Assembly (NCBI RefSeq): GCF_900141905.1
Contig: NZ_FQZF01000010.1
Location: 1 to 64,000, forward strand
Direction of reading: 5' to 3'
Source: Muricoccus roseus
GTDB lineage: Bacteria > Pseudomonadota > Alphaproteobacteria > Acetobacterales > Acetobacteraceae
Length of the DNA: 64,000 bases
Position 1 is the stretch's first letter, and every line of letters starts with the position of its first letter. The translations under genes were made by a program, and so were the position numbers. This document shows positions 41,073-49,828 of the stretch, in pieces. The notes beneath the pieces are model-generated. The model saw only the letters and a program-made list of their open reading frames with translations, was not told the origin of the DNA and searched no databases.

Positions 41073-42011
41073 CTATGCCCCCTTTCCCCCGCTGGGTGGC
41101 GAGCGTCCTTCGCCGTTGTCCCGAAAGCGCAGCGCATCCACCAGCAGCGCAAAGGCCGGGGTCGGCTGGCGGCGGCTCGGGTAATCGAGGTGGTAGCCGG
41201 GGAATGGCGGGCACCAGTCGTCCAGCACGCGCAGCAAGCGTCCCTCGGCGAGATGCGCCTGCACCTGGTCCTCAAACACGCAGGCCAAGCCGAACCCGCC
41301 TAGCGCCGCCCTCAGCAGCGGGGGCGCCACGTTGAACACCAGCGGCCCCTCCACATGCACGCGAATCTCGCGGCCGTCCTTCTCGAACTCCCAGGCATAG
41401 ACACCGCCCAGCGTCGGCAGGCGGATGTTGATGCAGGCGTGCCCGGTCAGCTCCTGCGGCGTCCTCGGCGGCGGCCGCGCGGCGAAATAGGCGGGCGCGC
41501 CGACGACCTCCATCCGTAGCGCCGGCCCGATGCGCACGGCGACCATGTCCCTGCCCACAAGTTCGCCGATGCGGATGCCGGCGTCGAAGCGGCCGGCCGC
41601 GAGGTCGGCAAGGGTGTTGTCCACATGCACCTCGACCGTGATGTCCGGATAAGCCGGCAGCAGCCGCTCGAGCGCCGGCCACAGCACCGTGGCGGCCGCG
41701 TGCTCCGCCGCGGTGATGCGGATGGTGCCGGACGGCTTCTCCCGCAGCTCGCCGAGGGCGGCGAGCGCCGCCTCGACCTCGTCGAAGGCCGGGCCGAGCG
41801 TCCGTAGCAAGCGCTCGCCGGCCTCTGTGGGCGCGACGCTGCGCGTGGTGCGGGTCAACAGCCGCAGCCCGAGCCGCGCCTCCAGCGAGCGCAGCGTCTG
41901 GCTCAACGCAGAGGGGGAGACGCCGAGCTGGGCGGCAGCGCGCGTGAAGCTGCGCGCCGTCGCGACGGCACGGAAGGACTGGAGATCGTTCAGGTCCGTC
42001 CGAGGCATCAT
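41073..42011 (-). CDS. LysR-family transcriptional regulator
   Basis: A 312-residue LysR regulator: helix-turn-helix in FRAVATARSFTRAAAQLGVS, then LSQTLRSLEARLGLRLLTRT, and the effector domain from TIRITAAEHAAATVLWPALE with HACINIRLPTLGGVYAWEF, of the PBP2 CrgA-like group. ATG 42011 preferred; a TTG at 42026 is in frame. Divergent from the cupin gene, 128 bases apart, so that gene is its likely target. Confidence 0.9.
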   Translation of the reverse strand: MMPRTDLNDLQSFRAVATARSFTRAAAQLGVSPSALSQTLRSLEARLGLRLLTRTTRSVAPTEAGERLLRTLGPAFDEVEAALAALGELREKPSGTIRITAAEHAAATVLWPALERLLPAYPDITVEVHVDNTLADLAAGRFDAGIRIGELVGRDMVAVRIGPALRMEVVGAPAYFAARPPPRTPQELTGHACINIRLPTLGGVYAWEFEKDGREIRVHVEGPLVFNVAPPLLRAALGGFGLACVFEDQVQAHLAEGRLLRVLDDWCPPFPGYHLDYPSRRQPTPAFALLVDALRFRDNGEGRSPPSGGKGA

Positions 42012-42139
42012 GAAGCCCTGCTTCAAGGTCCATGCCGACTTTGCCGCCTAATCGCACCAGGCTGCACCCGCCATCTTGCACGCCACACCAACCCGCCATT
42101 GCGGCCCCCCACGGCCACGATGAGCGAAGGAGGCCTGTT

Positions 42140-42571
42140 ATGGAGATCACGCGAGCGGCTTCGGCGCCCTCCGGCAAGGGGCCGGCAGTGTGGTTCACCG
42201 GCACGGTGCGGATCGATCCGCTGTTCAGCCCGCCCGATCCCGCGCGCGTCGCCGGCGCCCTCGTCACCTTCGAGCCCGGCGCGCGCACCGCCTGGCACAC
42301 GCATCCGCTCGGCCAGACGCTGATCGTCACCGCAGGTCGTGGCTGGGCGCAGCGCGAGGGCGGGCCGCTGGAGGAGATTCGCCCCGGCGACGTGGTCTGG
42401 TTCGGGCCTGGCGAGAGGCACTGGCATGGCGCGACCGCCACCACCGCCATGAGTCACGTCGCGGTCCAGGAAAAGCTGGACGGCTCGCCGGTCACCTGGA
42501 TGGAGCATGTCGCCCAGGGGGACTATCGCGCCGGCGAGGCCCCGGCCACGCTGGGCCGCCCCGCACCGTAA
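42140..42571 (+). CDS. Cupin-domain protein
   Basis: A 143-residue single-domain cupin: [20 protein letters not shown] (first motif with two His), [19 protein letters not shown] (second motif with His), and [20 protein letters not shown] at the end. This pattern is that of the YhhW/hydroxynitrile-lyase-like cupins with carboxymuconolactone-type partners. ATG 42140 follows AGGAGG. Downstream lies only the decayed Bug gene. Confidence 0.85.
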   Translation: MEITRAASAPSGKGPAVWFTGTVRIDPLFSPPDPARVAGALVTFEPGARTAWHTHPLGQTLIVTAGRGWAQREGGPLEEIRPGDVVWFGPGERHWHGATATTAMSHVAVQEKLDGSPVTWMEHVAQGDYRAGEAPATLGRPAP

Positions 42572-42599
42572 GCCGCTCGCATCGATCGCCCGGAACGGA

Positions 42600-43100
42600 G
42601 ACCACCAATGCGCAACCCCCGCCAGGTGGATCATCGAGCCCGTGCCGGCGGAGCCGAAGGTGAGCGTCCCCGGCTTCGCCTTCGCCAAGGCGACCAGCTC
42701 GGCCACGGAGCGCGCCGGCAGGGCGTTGGAGACGGCGCGGAGGTGCTCGATCCGGAAGGCGAGGCTGACCGGGGCGAGGTCTTTCAGCGGGTCGAAGCCG
42801 AGATTGCTGTAGAGGTGCCGATTCACCGCCACCGCCGTTCGTGCCCATGAGGAAGGTGTAGCCATCCGCCGGGGCGCGGATGACGTTCTCCATCGCCAGG
42901 CTGCCGCCGGCGCCCGTGCGGTTCTCCACCACCACGGTCCCGCCGAGGCGCTCGGAGAGTCCGTTGGCGAGGATGCGGGCGAGCACGTCGGTCCCGCCCC
43001 CCGCCGCGAAGGGCACCACGACCCGGACGGGACGCGATGGCCAGGCCTGGGCAAGCGCCGGGCGCGTCAGCGAGAGGGCGGCGGCCAGGGCGGCCAGCTA
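42600..43100 (-). pseudogene. Decayed Bug-type solute-binding protein gene
   Basis: Signal-like LAALAAALSLTRPALAQAWP and VVPFAAGGGTDVLARILANG, VVENRTGAGGSLAMENVIRA, PADGYTFLMGTN are in one frame; after a shift near 42840 another frame continues AVAVNRHLYSNLGFDPLKDL, APVSLAFRIEHLRAVSN and KPGTLTFGSAGTGSMIHLAG. The C-terminal half and the start codon are lost. The ninth Bug gene of the window, dead. Confidence 0.8.
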
Positions 43101-43162
43101 GTCACGTCCGTGTCATGCACCGTGAAGTCGGTGAAGGTGCCGCCGAAGCCGATTCGAAGCAT
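43095..43162 (-). pseudogene. Trace of a hydantoinase A/oxoprolinase N-terminus
   Basis: From ATG 43162 the minus strand reads MLRIGFGGTFTDFTVHDTD before running into the decayed Bug sequence. Hydantoinase A subunits begin (M)RIGVDVGGTFTDF; two residues of that pattern are missing here. Only about 20 codons remain. Confidence 0.5.
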
Positions 43163-43229
43163 GCCTGATCCCGCAACCTGCCGTCCATGATGGGCTCCGC
43201 GCGGAACCCTTCCGCGCGGCGCGGCGCGC

Positions 43230-43574
43230 TCAGAGCGCGGCGGTGACGACCACCTCGATGAGCGTGCCCGGGCCGAGATCGGCGACGCCGATGGTGGCGC
43301 GCGTCGGCAGGTCGTCCGGGCCGAACCAGGCGGCCCAGGCCGCGTTCATCGCGTCCTTCATGCCCATATCCGTGATGTAGAGCGTGGCGGCGAGGAGCTT
43401 CGTCTTGTCGCTGCCGTTCTCGGCCAGCAGCGCGCCGATCCTCTCCAGGATCTGCTCGGTCTGCTCCTTCATCGGCTTCGAGCGGTCCTCGGCGACGATG
43501 CCGCCGAAATAGAGAACGCCGTTGTGCTCGACGACGCGGTGCATGATGGGCGTGCGGGCGTGGCGTCGGATCAT
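43230..43574 (-). CDS. RidA family protein (enamine/imine deaminase)
   Basis: A 114-residue Rid protein: MHRVVEHNGVLYFGGIVAED, EQTEQILERIGALLAENGSD, ATLYITDMGMKDAMNAAWAA, and LPTRATIGVADLGPGTLIEV with the Arg that binds the carboxylate. RidA hydrolyses 2-imino or 2-enamino acids to 2-oxo acids and ammonia. It ends the operon of flavin amine or amino acid oxidases, whose products are imines, which fits. 30 bases follow the oxidase stop. Confidence 0.9.
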   Translation of the reverse strand: MIRRHARTPIMHRVVEHNGVLYFGGIVAEDRSKPMKEQTEQILERIGALLAENGSDKTKLLAATLYITDMGMKDAMNAAWAAWFGPDDLPTRATIGVADLGPGTLIEVVVTAAL

Positions 43575-43604
43575 GTCTTCGTTCCTTCTGAATGGTGCCG
43601 GGCG

Positions 43605-44762
43605 TCAGCCGGCCGGCTGCGGCAGCGCGGCCCCGGTCCCCGCCCCGGCCGGGCCGCCGAAGCGGCCGGGCGCGAAGGCGGCGATGGGGCGGTTGGTGAA
43701 GCCCTGGGTGGCCAGCTGGGCGACGATGTCCCCCACCACCGGCCCCAGCTCGAAGCCATGGCCGCAGAAGCCGAAGGCGTGGATCACCCCGTCATGGAGG
43801 CCTGAGGCGCCGATGACGGGAAGGTCGTCCGGCGTCACGCCCTCGATGCCGGCCCAGGCATGGACGATCCGCGTCTCCGCGAGCACCGGGAAAAGCTCCA
43901 GCGCCGTGCGCGCCGAATAGGCCAGCCGCTCCACATCCAGCGCCGTGGCACCGGTGTCGAGGCTGCCGACGCCCTTGTGCCCCCCGCCGATCATCACCTG
44001 GCCCGTCTCGGCCTGCTTGAAGGAGATCGGGCGCGAGGTGGCGCCCACCACGGGGGTGACGAAGGCGGGCATGCGCGCCGTCAGCATCATCATGAAGGCG
44101 TTGAAGCCGAGCGGTATCGTCTCCCCGATATGGCGGGCGAGGCGCGCCCCCCAGGCCCCGGCGGCATTCACCAGCACGGGCGCGGCGTGCTCCGCGCCAT
44201 CGGCCGTGCGGAGGTGCCAGAGCCCGCCGCGGCGCCCGGCGGCGATCACGCGCGCCCCTTCCACGATCTCCGCCCCCAGCGCCCGCGCGGCGCGGCCGAA
44301 GGCGAGGCTGGTGCGGTAGGGCGAGGCGAAGCCGTCCCGCCGCGCGACCATGCCGCCGACGACATGCGGCGCCACGGCGGGAAGCAGGCGCCGCAGCCCG
44401 GCCGCGTCCACCACCTCCTCATGCGTGTAGCCCCCGGCGCGCAGCGCGGCGGCGCGCTCCTCCAGCACCGTCAGGTCAGCCGCGCTCTCCGCGACCTTCA
44501 CCTGGCCGGAGGCGCGGAAGCCGCAATCCTCCCCGACCAGCTCCCCGATCCGGTGCCAGAGGTCGAGGGCTTCCAGCGCCAGCGGGATCTCGGCCGGATG
44601 GCGGCCCAGGGTGCGGACACCCCCGGCCGAGAAGCCGGAAGCATGCCGGGCCAGATGCCCGGCCTCCAGCACCCGCACCCGGCGCCCGCGGCGCGCGAGG
44701 TGAAAGGCGGCGGAGAGCCCGTGCAGCCCGCCCCCGACCACCAGCACCTCCGGCCCGCTCAC
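43605..44762 (-). CDS. FAD-dependent oxidoreductase (DadA/glycine oxidase-like)
   Basis: A 385-residue DAO-family flavoenzyme: FAD motif VLVVGGGLHGLSAAFHLARR, FSAGGVRTLGRHPAEIPLAL, and C-terminal HAWAGIEGVTPDDLPVIGAS, GFCGHGFELGPVVG. It should oxidise an amine or D-amino acid to an imine. The ATG at 44762 overlaps the stop of the small flavoprotein-like gene (ATGA). It is a second DadA-like protein in the operon, diverged from that at 47041. Confidence 0.88.
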   Translation of the reverse strand: MSGPEVLVVGGGLHGLSAAFHLARRGRRVRVLEAGHLARHASGFSAGGVRTLGRHPAEIPLALEALDLWHRIGELVGEDCGFRASGQVKVAESAADLTVLEERAAALRAGGYTHEEVVDAAGLRRLLPAVAPHVVGGMVARRDGFASPYRTSLAFGRAARALGAEIVEGARVIAAGRRGGLWHLRTADGAEHAAPVLVNAAGAWGARLARHIGETIPLGFNAFMMMLTARMPAFVTPVVGATSRPISFKQAETGQVMIGGGHKGVGSLDTGATALDVERLAYSARTALELFPVLAETRIVHAWAGIEGVTPDDLPVIGASGLHDGVIHAFGFCGHGFELGPVVGDIVAQLATQGFTNRPIAAFAPGRFGGPAGAGTGAALPQPAG

Positions 44763-45355
44763 GCCAGCCCTCCGGCATCGGCCTGGACCGGCCGGGGCTC
44801 GGGCATCTCCCCGGCCATCGCGGCCAGGGCCGCGAAGCCCACCGGCAGGGCGAAGGCGACCGGGCCGATCAGGGCAGCCTGCGCCAGCACGGCCCCGTCA
44901 CGCTCGGGGCCGGGCGGTTCCTCCAGCAGCCCGGCCATCCCCACCGGGTCCAGGCGCCCGGCCGCCGGCAGGGGGCGGGGAACGGCCTCGACGCCGCCCC
45001 CACCTCCGGCCCGCCCGGCCAGGGCCAGCGCGGCGACACGGACCAGGGCAAGCCCTTCCGCCCCGGAGACGCCCAGGGCGGGCCCCGCGGCGAAAACGCA
45101 GGGCCACGACGTCTCGCCGCGCCCGTCCACCACCGGGAGCCCGCCCTGGAAGCCGCAACCGAGGGCGGCGAGGATCAGCGGCACATCGTCCAGCACCAGC
45201 AGGCGCGTGAAGGCAAGCGCGCGCACCCCCGCCTCATCCTCGATCCAGAGCCGCCCCGGCTCCGCATGCCAGGCGCGAGGCACCACGGGGGCATCCGGCA
45301 GGAGGCGCGCGGCCTCCAGCGCGGCGGGCCCGCTGCAGAGGAGAAGGGTGGTCAC
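44759..45355 (-). CDS. Small protein resembling a shrunken pyridine-nucleotide/FAD oxidoreductase
   Basis: A 198-residue protein of unknown role. It starts VTTLLLCSGPAALEAARLLP and later reads LLVLDDVPLILAALGCGFQG and CVFAAGPALGVSGAEGLALV, which recalls the closing FAD segment of disulfide-reductase-type proteins, without a GxGxxG or active-site Cys. The C-terminal part is Ala/Pro-rich with no clear fold. GTG 45355 overlaps the previous stop as GTGA, and its own stop overlaps the next start, so it is a true member of the coupled operon. Could be an accessory subunit. Confidence 0.7.
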   Translation of the reverse strand: MTTLLLCSGPAALEAARLLPDAPVVPRAWHAEPGRLWIEDEAGVRALAFTRLLVLDDVPLILAALGCGFQGGLPVVDGRGETSWPCVFAAGPALGVSGAEGLALVRVAALALAGRAGGGGGVEAVPRPLPAAGRLDPVGMAGLLEEPPGPERDGAVLAQAALIGPVAFALPVGFAALAAMAGEMPEPRPVQADAGGLA

Positions 45356-46743
45356 GCCACCGTCTCCAGCGGCAGGGCGGCAAGCTCGCCGACCGTCAGC
45401 GGCTTGAAGGGCGCGCGGGGACGCAGCGCACCGGCCTCCCCGATGGGAATCCCGCGCTCGGCGGCGATGAGGGCGGCGACGGTGGTGCCGCACATGCGCC
45501 CCTGGCACGGGCCCATGCCGGCGCGGAGATAGGCCTTGGCCTGGTTCGGCCCGGTGGCGCCGAGCCGCGCGGCCTCGCGCACCTGGCCCGCCGTGATCTC
45601 CTCGCAGCGGCAGACGATGGTGGCGTCGTCCCGTGGAACCAGCACCTCCGGCGCGGGGGCGTAGAGCCGGTCGAGGAAGGGGCGCAGCGCAAGGGCGGCG
45701 GCAAGCCGCGCCCGATGCGGCGCGGCGCGGCGCTCGGCCTCCGCCTCAGGCAGCCGGCCGAGACGGCGGGCAGCGTCGATGGCGGCGATGCGGCCGGTCG
45801 CCGTGGCCGCCTCCCAGCCGCCGATGCCACCGCCATCGCCCGCCACGGCGACGAGCCCATGGCTGGTCGCGCCCCATTCGTCGAGCACGGGGCGCCAGCA
45901 GCGCTGCGCCTCGTCCCAGCGATGCTCGAGGCCCAGGGCGCGGCTGACATGGGTGGAGGGGATCACGCCCTCATGCAGCAGCAGCGTGTCGCAGGCCATC
46001 TCGCCCCCGGCCCAGCGCACGCGCTGCACCCGCCCCTCCCCTTCGGCGCGCAGCTCGCGCACGCCGCGCACCACCTTCAGCCCGCGCCGCTTCGCCTCGC
46101 GCACCAGGGCCAGCCCCTTGGTGAGTAGGCGGCGACCGGTCCAGAGCCCGCCGGCGCGGAAGGCGTCCCACAGCGCGCCCTTGCCGCCCGTCTCCAGCAG
46201 CGTCACCGGCCCCGCCCCGGCGCGGAGGAGTTGAACGGCTAGCAGCCAGGTCAGCGGCCCTTGCCCCGCGATCACCAGCGGCCCCTGCGGCACCGCCCCC
46301 GCCGTCTTGAGCAGGATCTGCGCCGCGCCCGCGCCCATCGCGCCCGGCAGCGTCCAGCCCGGGATCGGCACGGGACGTTCCTGCGCGCCGGTCGCGAGGA
46401 GAAGACGCGAAACCCGGATCTCCTCCGAGGCGCCCTCCCGCAGCACGGAGATGACCCCGGTCGCGATGTCCACATGCCAAAGGGTGCTGCGCGGGCTGTA
46501 CTCGACCTCCCCACCCGGATGCAGGGCGGCGCGGAAGTCCCGCGCCAGGGCGGCGCCGGCGTCGAGGAACTCGCCTGCCAGCGCCGGGTCGCAACCTGCC
46601 GCCTCCACCGCGCGGAACACCTGGCCCCCGGGTGCGGGCTGCTCGTCCAGCACGAGCACGGAAAGCCCGAGCGAGGCCGCCTCCATGGCAGCCGCCATGC
46701 CCGCCGGGCCGGCCCCGGTGACGGCAAGGTCGTAGTCCCTCAC
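45352..46743 (-). CDS. FAD/NAD(P)-binding oxidoreductase with BFD-like [2Fe-2S] domain (alpha subunit of opine/hydroxyproline-type dehydrogenase)
   Basis: A 463-residue pyridine-nucleotide oxidoreductase: FAD motif VTGAGPAGMAAAMEAASLGL, EQPAPGGQVFRAVE, ATGAQERPVPIPGWTLPG, GDGGGIGGWEAATATGRIAA, then a C-terminal BFD-type cluster domain with VCRCEEITAGQV and GMGPCQGRMCG (CxC and CxxxxC). This is the alpha subunit type of octopine/nopaline oxidase (OoxA), hydrogen cyanide synthase HcnB and D-hydroxyproline dehydrogenase. GTG start 46743 overlaps the 2Fe-2S gene stop as GTGA. Confidence 0.87.
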   Translation of the reverse strand: MRDYDLAVTGAGPAGMAAAMEAASLGLSVLVLDEQPAPGGQVFRAVEAAGCDPALAGEFLDAGAALARDFRAALHPGGEVEYSPRSTLWHVDIATGVISVLREGASEEIRVSRLLLATGAQERPVPIPGWTLPGAMGAGAAQILLKTAGAVPQGPLVIAGQGPLTWLLAVQLLRAGAGPVTLLETGGKGALWDAFRAGGLWTGRRLLTKGLALVREAKRRGLKVVRGVRELRAEGEGRVQRVRWAGGEMACDTLLLHEGVIPSTHVSRALGLEHRWDEAQRCWRPVLDEWGATSHGLVAVAGDGGGIGGWEAATATGRIAAIDAARRLGRLPEAEAERRAAPHRARLAAALALRPFLDRLYAPAPEVLVPRDDATIVCRCEEITAGQVREAARLGATGPNQAKAYLRAGMGPCQGRMCGTTVAALIAAERGIPIGEAGALRPRAPFKPLTVGELAALPLETVA

Positions 46744-47060
46744 GCCGCGATCTCCGGCGCCGCATCGGGCCGGGCCCGGCGGGCCCCGCGCTGGGCCGCG
46801 ATCCGCATCCCCGGCGCCACGGTCACCATGCAGGCCTGGCGGTTGGCCACGCCGTCGATCTCGGCGAGGCAGTCGAAGCAGATCCCCATCATGCAATAAG
46901 GCAGGCGCGGCGCCCCCTTCACCGGCGTCTCCCGGATGGCGGGCAGGCCGGCCAGCAGCACGGCCGCCGCGGCGGAGGCGCCCTCCGGCACCAGGACGGG
47001 GCGGCCTTCGACGAAGACCTCCACCGTGGCGGGGCGGATGTCAGGCCGCGGAACGAACAT
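46740..47060 (-). CDS. (2Fe-2S)-binding small subunit of the same dehydrogenase
   Basis: A 106-residue ferredoxin-like protein with the plant-type cluster ligands C-x4-C-x2-C-x11-C in YCMMGICFDCLAEIDG and RQAC. Matches the HcnA/OoxC-type gamma subunit that joins the FAD/BFD subunit and the DadA-like subunit. Its ATG lies 20 bases inside the end of the DadA-like gene. Electrons probably pass from flavin through this cluster to the respiratory chain. Confidence 0.88.
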   Translation of the reverse strand: MFVPRPDIRPATVEVFVEGRPVLVPEGASAAAAVLLAGLPAIRETPVKGAPRLPYCMMGICFDCLAEIDGVANRQACMVTVAPGMRIAAQRGARRARPDAAPEIAA

Positions 47061-48159
47061 CGTGGAAACGCCTTGCGCTGAAGGGGGCCATCTCCGGCGT
47101 CAGCGCGCCGGCGGCGATCATGGGGGCGAAGATGTCGGCATGGGCGCCCGCGAGGGTGACGCCCGAATGGCAGTTGGCCGTGAACGCGCCGGGGAAGCGC
47201 TCGGATTCGTCGTAGATGGGCAGCCCGTCCGGTGCCATCACGCGGAGCGCCGACCAGGCGCGCACGATGTTCAGCTCCGCGATCCAGGGAAAGGTGAGCA
47301 CCGCGCGCCGTGCCATGGTGCGCATGATCTCGGGCGTCTGGGTCAGGCTGTCATAGCCCGCCTCCTCTTTGCTGTCCCCGATCATCACCGAACCCTCGTC
47401 GGTCTGGCGGATGGTGGTCGTGGGCATGGGCAGGAGCTGCCGCGTGCGCTCCGTCACCAGCACTTGGCCGCGCTGCGGCCGCACCGGAGCCTCCAGCCCG
47501 AAGCGCGGCGCGAGGGCGGCATTGCCGAGCCCTGCGGCGAGAACGATGCGCGGCGCCCGATGCGTCTCCCCGCCCGCCAGCACGGAGAAGTCGCGCGGGG
47601 CGGCGGTGCCCTCGGAGACGCCGGCATTGGGGCGGTAGATCCCGCCCGCATCGTGGAAGGCGGCGTGCAGCGCGCGCAGCAGGTACAAGGGGCTCGCATG
47701 GCCGTCATAGGGCGTCCAGCTCGCCCCCACCACGGCGCGGCCGATGCCGGGCAGCATCTCGGCCGTCTCAGCATGGCCGAGCATCCGGTATTCCATGCCG
47801 AGATTGCCGGCCTCGCGCTGCAGCTGCGCCATATAGGCCGCGCGCTGCTCGAACTCCTCCTCGGAGAGGCAGACATGGACGCCGCCGGGCTGGTGCAGCC
47901 CGGTATCGAGCCCCGTCCGCTCGGCCAGCTCCGCGGCCAGGCCGGGCCAGGCCCCGGCCGAGCCGCGCGTCCAGTGCTGGTAATGCGGCGCCCCCAGCCC
48001 CTTGGACTGCACCCAGACCAGCCCGAAATTGCCCCGGCTGGCGCGATGGGCCACGTCGCCCTCGTCCAGCAGCACGGTGGAGAGGCCGCGCTTCTGAAGC
48101 CCATAGGCGATGGCGGTGCCGACAAGGCCGCCGCCGACGACGATGACGTCCTGTGTCAC
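47041..48159 (-). CDS. FAD-dependent oxidoreductase (beta subunit type, DadA-like)
   Basis: A 372-residue DAO-family protein: DVIVVGGGLVGTAIAYGLQK, ASRGNFGLVWVQSKGLGAPH, and RAWSALRVMAPDGLPIYDES, GVTLAGAHA. In the HcnC/OoxB/LhpB type this is the substrate-oxidising subunit. The GTG start at 48159 overlaps the permease stop as GTGA. With the 2Fe-2S and FAD/BFD genes directly after it, a three-subunit membrane-linked dehydrogenase is the best reading; substrate could be an opine, D-hydroxyproline or another secondary amine acid. Confidence 0.87.
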   Translation of the reverse strand: MTQDVIVVGGGLVGTAIAYGLQKRGLSTVLLDEGDVAHRASRGNFGLVWVQSKGLGAPHYQHWTRGSAGAWPGLAAELAERTGLDTGLHQPGGVHVCLSEEEFEQRAAYMAQLQREAGNLGMEYRMLGHAETAEMLPGIGRAVVGASWTPYDGHASPLYLLRALHAAFHDAGGIYRPNAGVSEGTAAPRDFSVLAGGETHRAPRIVLAAGLGNAALAPRFGLEAPVRPQRGQVLVTERTRQLLPMPTTTIRQTDEGSVMIGDSKEEAGYDSLTQTPEIMRTMARRAVLTFPWIAELNIVRAWSALRVMAPDGLPIYDESERFPGAFTANCHSGVTLAGAHADIFAPMIAAGALTPEMAPFSARRFHDVRSAA

Positions 48160-48965
48160 GCGCGGCGCTCCCCCGTGAGCAGGCGGTCGATGGGATAGAA
48201 GCGGTCCAGCACCAGCAGCAGCACGATCGTCACCGCGATCAGCGCGGCCGAGACGGAGGCGACGAGCGGGTCGGTCATCTGGTCGATATGGGTGAACAGC
48301 CGCACCGGGATGGGCGTGTAGGAAGGCGAGGCCAGGAAAAGGCTCACGGTCAGCTCGTCGAAGGAGGTGATGAAGGCGAGGATCCAACCGCCGGCGAGGC
48401 CAGGCAGGATCAGCGGCAGCGTGATGCGGCGGAAAACGGTGAAGCGGTCCGCGCCGAGGCTCTCGGCGGCGCGCTCCACCCGCGGGTCGAGGCCGGCCAG
48501 CCCCGCGGAGACCAGCCGGAGCATATAGGGGGTGATGACCACCAGATGCGCCGCGACGAGGCCGGGGAAGGAGCCGGCGAGGCCGAAGCCGGAGAAGAAG
48601 CGCAGCAGCGCGACGCCGAGCACCACATGCGGGATCATCAGCGGCGAGACAAGCAGCGCGGCCAGCACGTCCCGCCCGGGAAAGCTGTGCCGCGCGATGG
48701 CGAGCGCCGCCGGCACCGCGATGAGGGCGGAGAGGGTGGCGGAGACAAGGCCGAGGCCGAGGCTGACCCAGAGGCTCTCGATGAACTGCGGATTGTCCGC
48801 GATGGCCGCCCACCAGCGCAGCGACGCGCCGTCGAAGGGCATGGCGAGATAGCCCTTGTCCGTGAAGGAGACGAGGATCACCACCAGCAGCGGCGCCACG
48901 ATGAACACCGAGAAGACGAGGTGGAAGAGCAGGGCAAGCGGCCCGTTGCGGTCGCGCCGGTCCAT
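48156..48965 (-). CDS. ABC transporter permease (PotC-like)
   Basis: A 269-residue inner-membrane permease with about six hydrophobic segments and the EAA motif RAAESLGADRFTVFRRITLP. Groups with spermidine/putrescine-type permeases. ATG 48965 overlaps the upstream stop by one base (a GTG three bases earlier would overlap as GTGA). Confidence 0.9.
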   Translation of the reverse strand: MDRRDRNGPLALLFHLVFSVFIVAPLLVVILVSFTDKGYLAMPFDGASLRWWAAIADNPQFIESLWVSLGLGLVSATLSALIAVPAALAIARHSFPGRDVLAALLVSPLMIPHVVLGVALLRFFSGFGLAGSFPGLVAAHLVVITPYMLRLVSAGLAGLDPRVERAAESLGADRFTVFRRITLPLILPGLAGGWILAFITSFDELTVSLFLASPSYTPIPVRLFTHIDQMTDPLVASVSAALIAVTIVLLLVLDRFYPIDRLLTGERRA

Positions 48966-49828
48966 CACGCGCCTCCCAGCCGGCGCAGGGCGCGGCGCTC
49001 GACGAAGCGGGTCCAGAGAAGAGTGGCGGCGAGGATGGCCGCCAGCAGCAGCGTGGCGATGGCCGCGCCGAGTGGCCAATTCAGCGTGTTGAGGAACTCG
49101 TTATAGGCCATGCTGGAAACCACCTTCAGCCGCCGGCCGCCCAGCATGGCGGGCGTGGCGAAGGCCGAGGCGGAAAGGCAGAAGACCATCAGCGCCCCGC
49201 CCAGCACGCCCGGCATGATGTTCGGCAGGATGACGCGCCGGAAGATGGTGAGCCGCCCGGCGCCGAGGCTTTCCGCGGCACGCGGCAGGGCCGGGTCCAG
49301 CCGGCCGAGGCTGGCCCAGACCGCCAGCACCACCAGCGGCACCATGACATGCACGAGGCCGAGGATGACGGCGAACTCCGTGAACATCATGCGGAAGGGC
49401 GCGTCCGGCACGCCGAGGGCGACAAGGGCGCCGTTGATGAGGCCGTTGGTGCCCAGCAGCACCATCCAGCCAAAGGTCCGCACCACCACGGAGACGAGCA
49501 GCGGCCCCACCACCAGCAACAGCATCAGCCCGCGCCAGCGCGACGACATCCGGCGGATGATCCAGGCCTCCGGCACGCCGATGAGGAGGCAGATGACGGT
49601 GGTGACGAACGCGATCCGGAAGGTGCGGCCAAGCGCCTCCTCGAAGAGCGGATCGGTGAAGAGGTCGGCATAGTTGGCCAGGTCGTAGCGCGGCAGGATG
49701 CCGCGGGAGAAGTCGAAGCCCTGCAGGCTGAGCAGCAGCACGCTCGCCAGCGGGATGAGCAGGGCCAGCAGGTAGACGAGGCCCGAGGGCGCCGCGAGCA
49801 GCGCCGGGGAGGCGCGGCCGGCGCTCAT
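48965..49828 (-). CDS. ABC transporter permease (PotB-like)
   Basis: A 287-residue inner-membrane permease: LLALLIPLASVLLLSLQGFD, VVGPLLVSVVVRTFGWMVLL and EAA motif RAAESLGAGRLTIFRRVILP. Pairs with the PotC-like protein. ATG 49828 overlaps the ATPase stop (ATGA). Confidence 0.9.
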   Translation of the reverse strand: MSAGRASPALLAAPSGLVYLLALLIPLASVLLLSLQGFDFSRGILPRYDLANYADLFTDPLFEEALGRTFRIAFVTTVICLLIGVPEAWIIRRMSSRWRGLMLLLVVGPLLVSVVVRTFGWMVLLGTNGLINGALVALGVPDAPFRMMFTEFAVILGLVHVMVPLVVLAVWASLGRLDPALPRAAESLGAGRLTIFRRVILPNIMPGVLGGALMVFCLSASAFATPAMLGGRRLKVVSSMAYNEFLNTLNWPLGAAIATLLLAAILAATLLWTRFVERRALRRLGGA

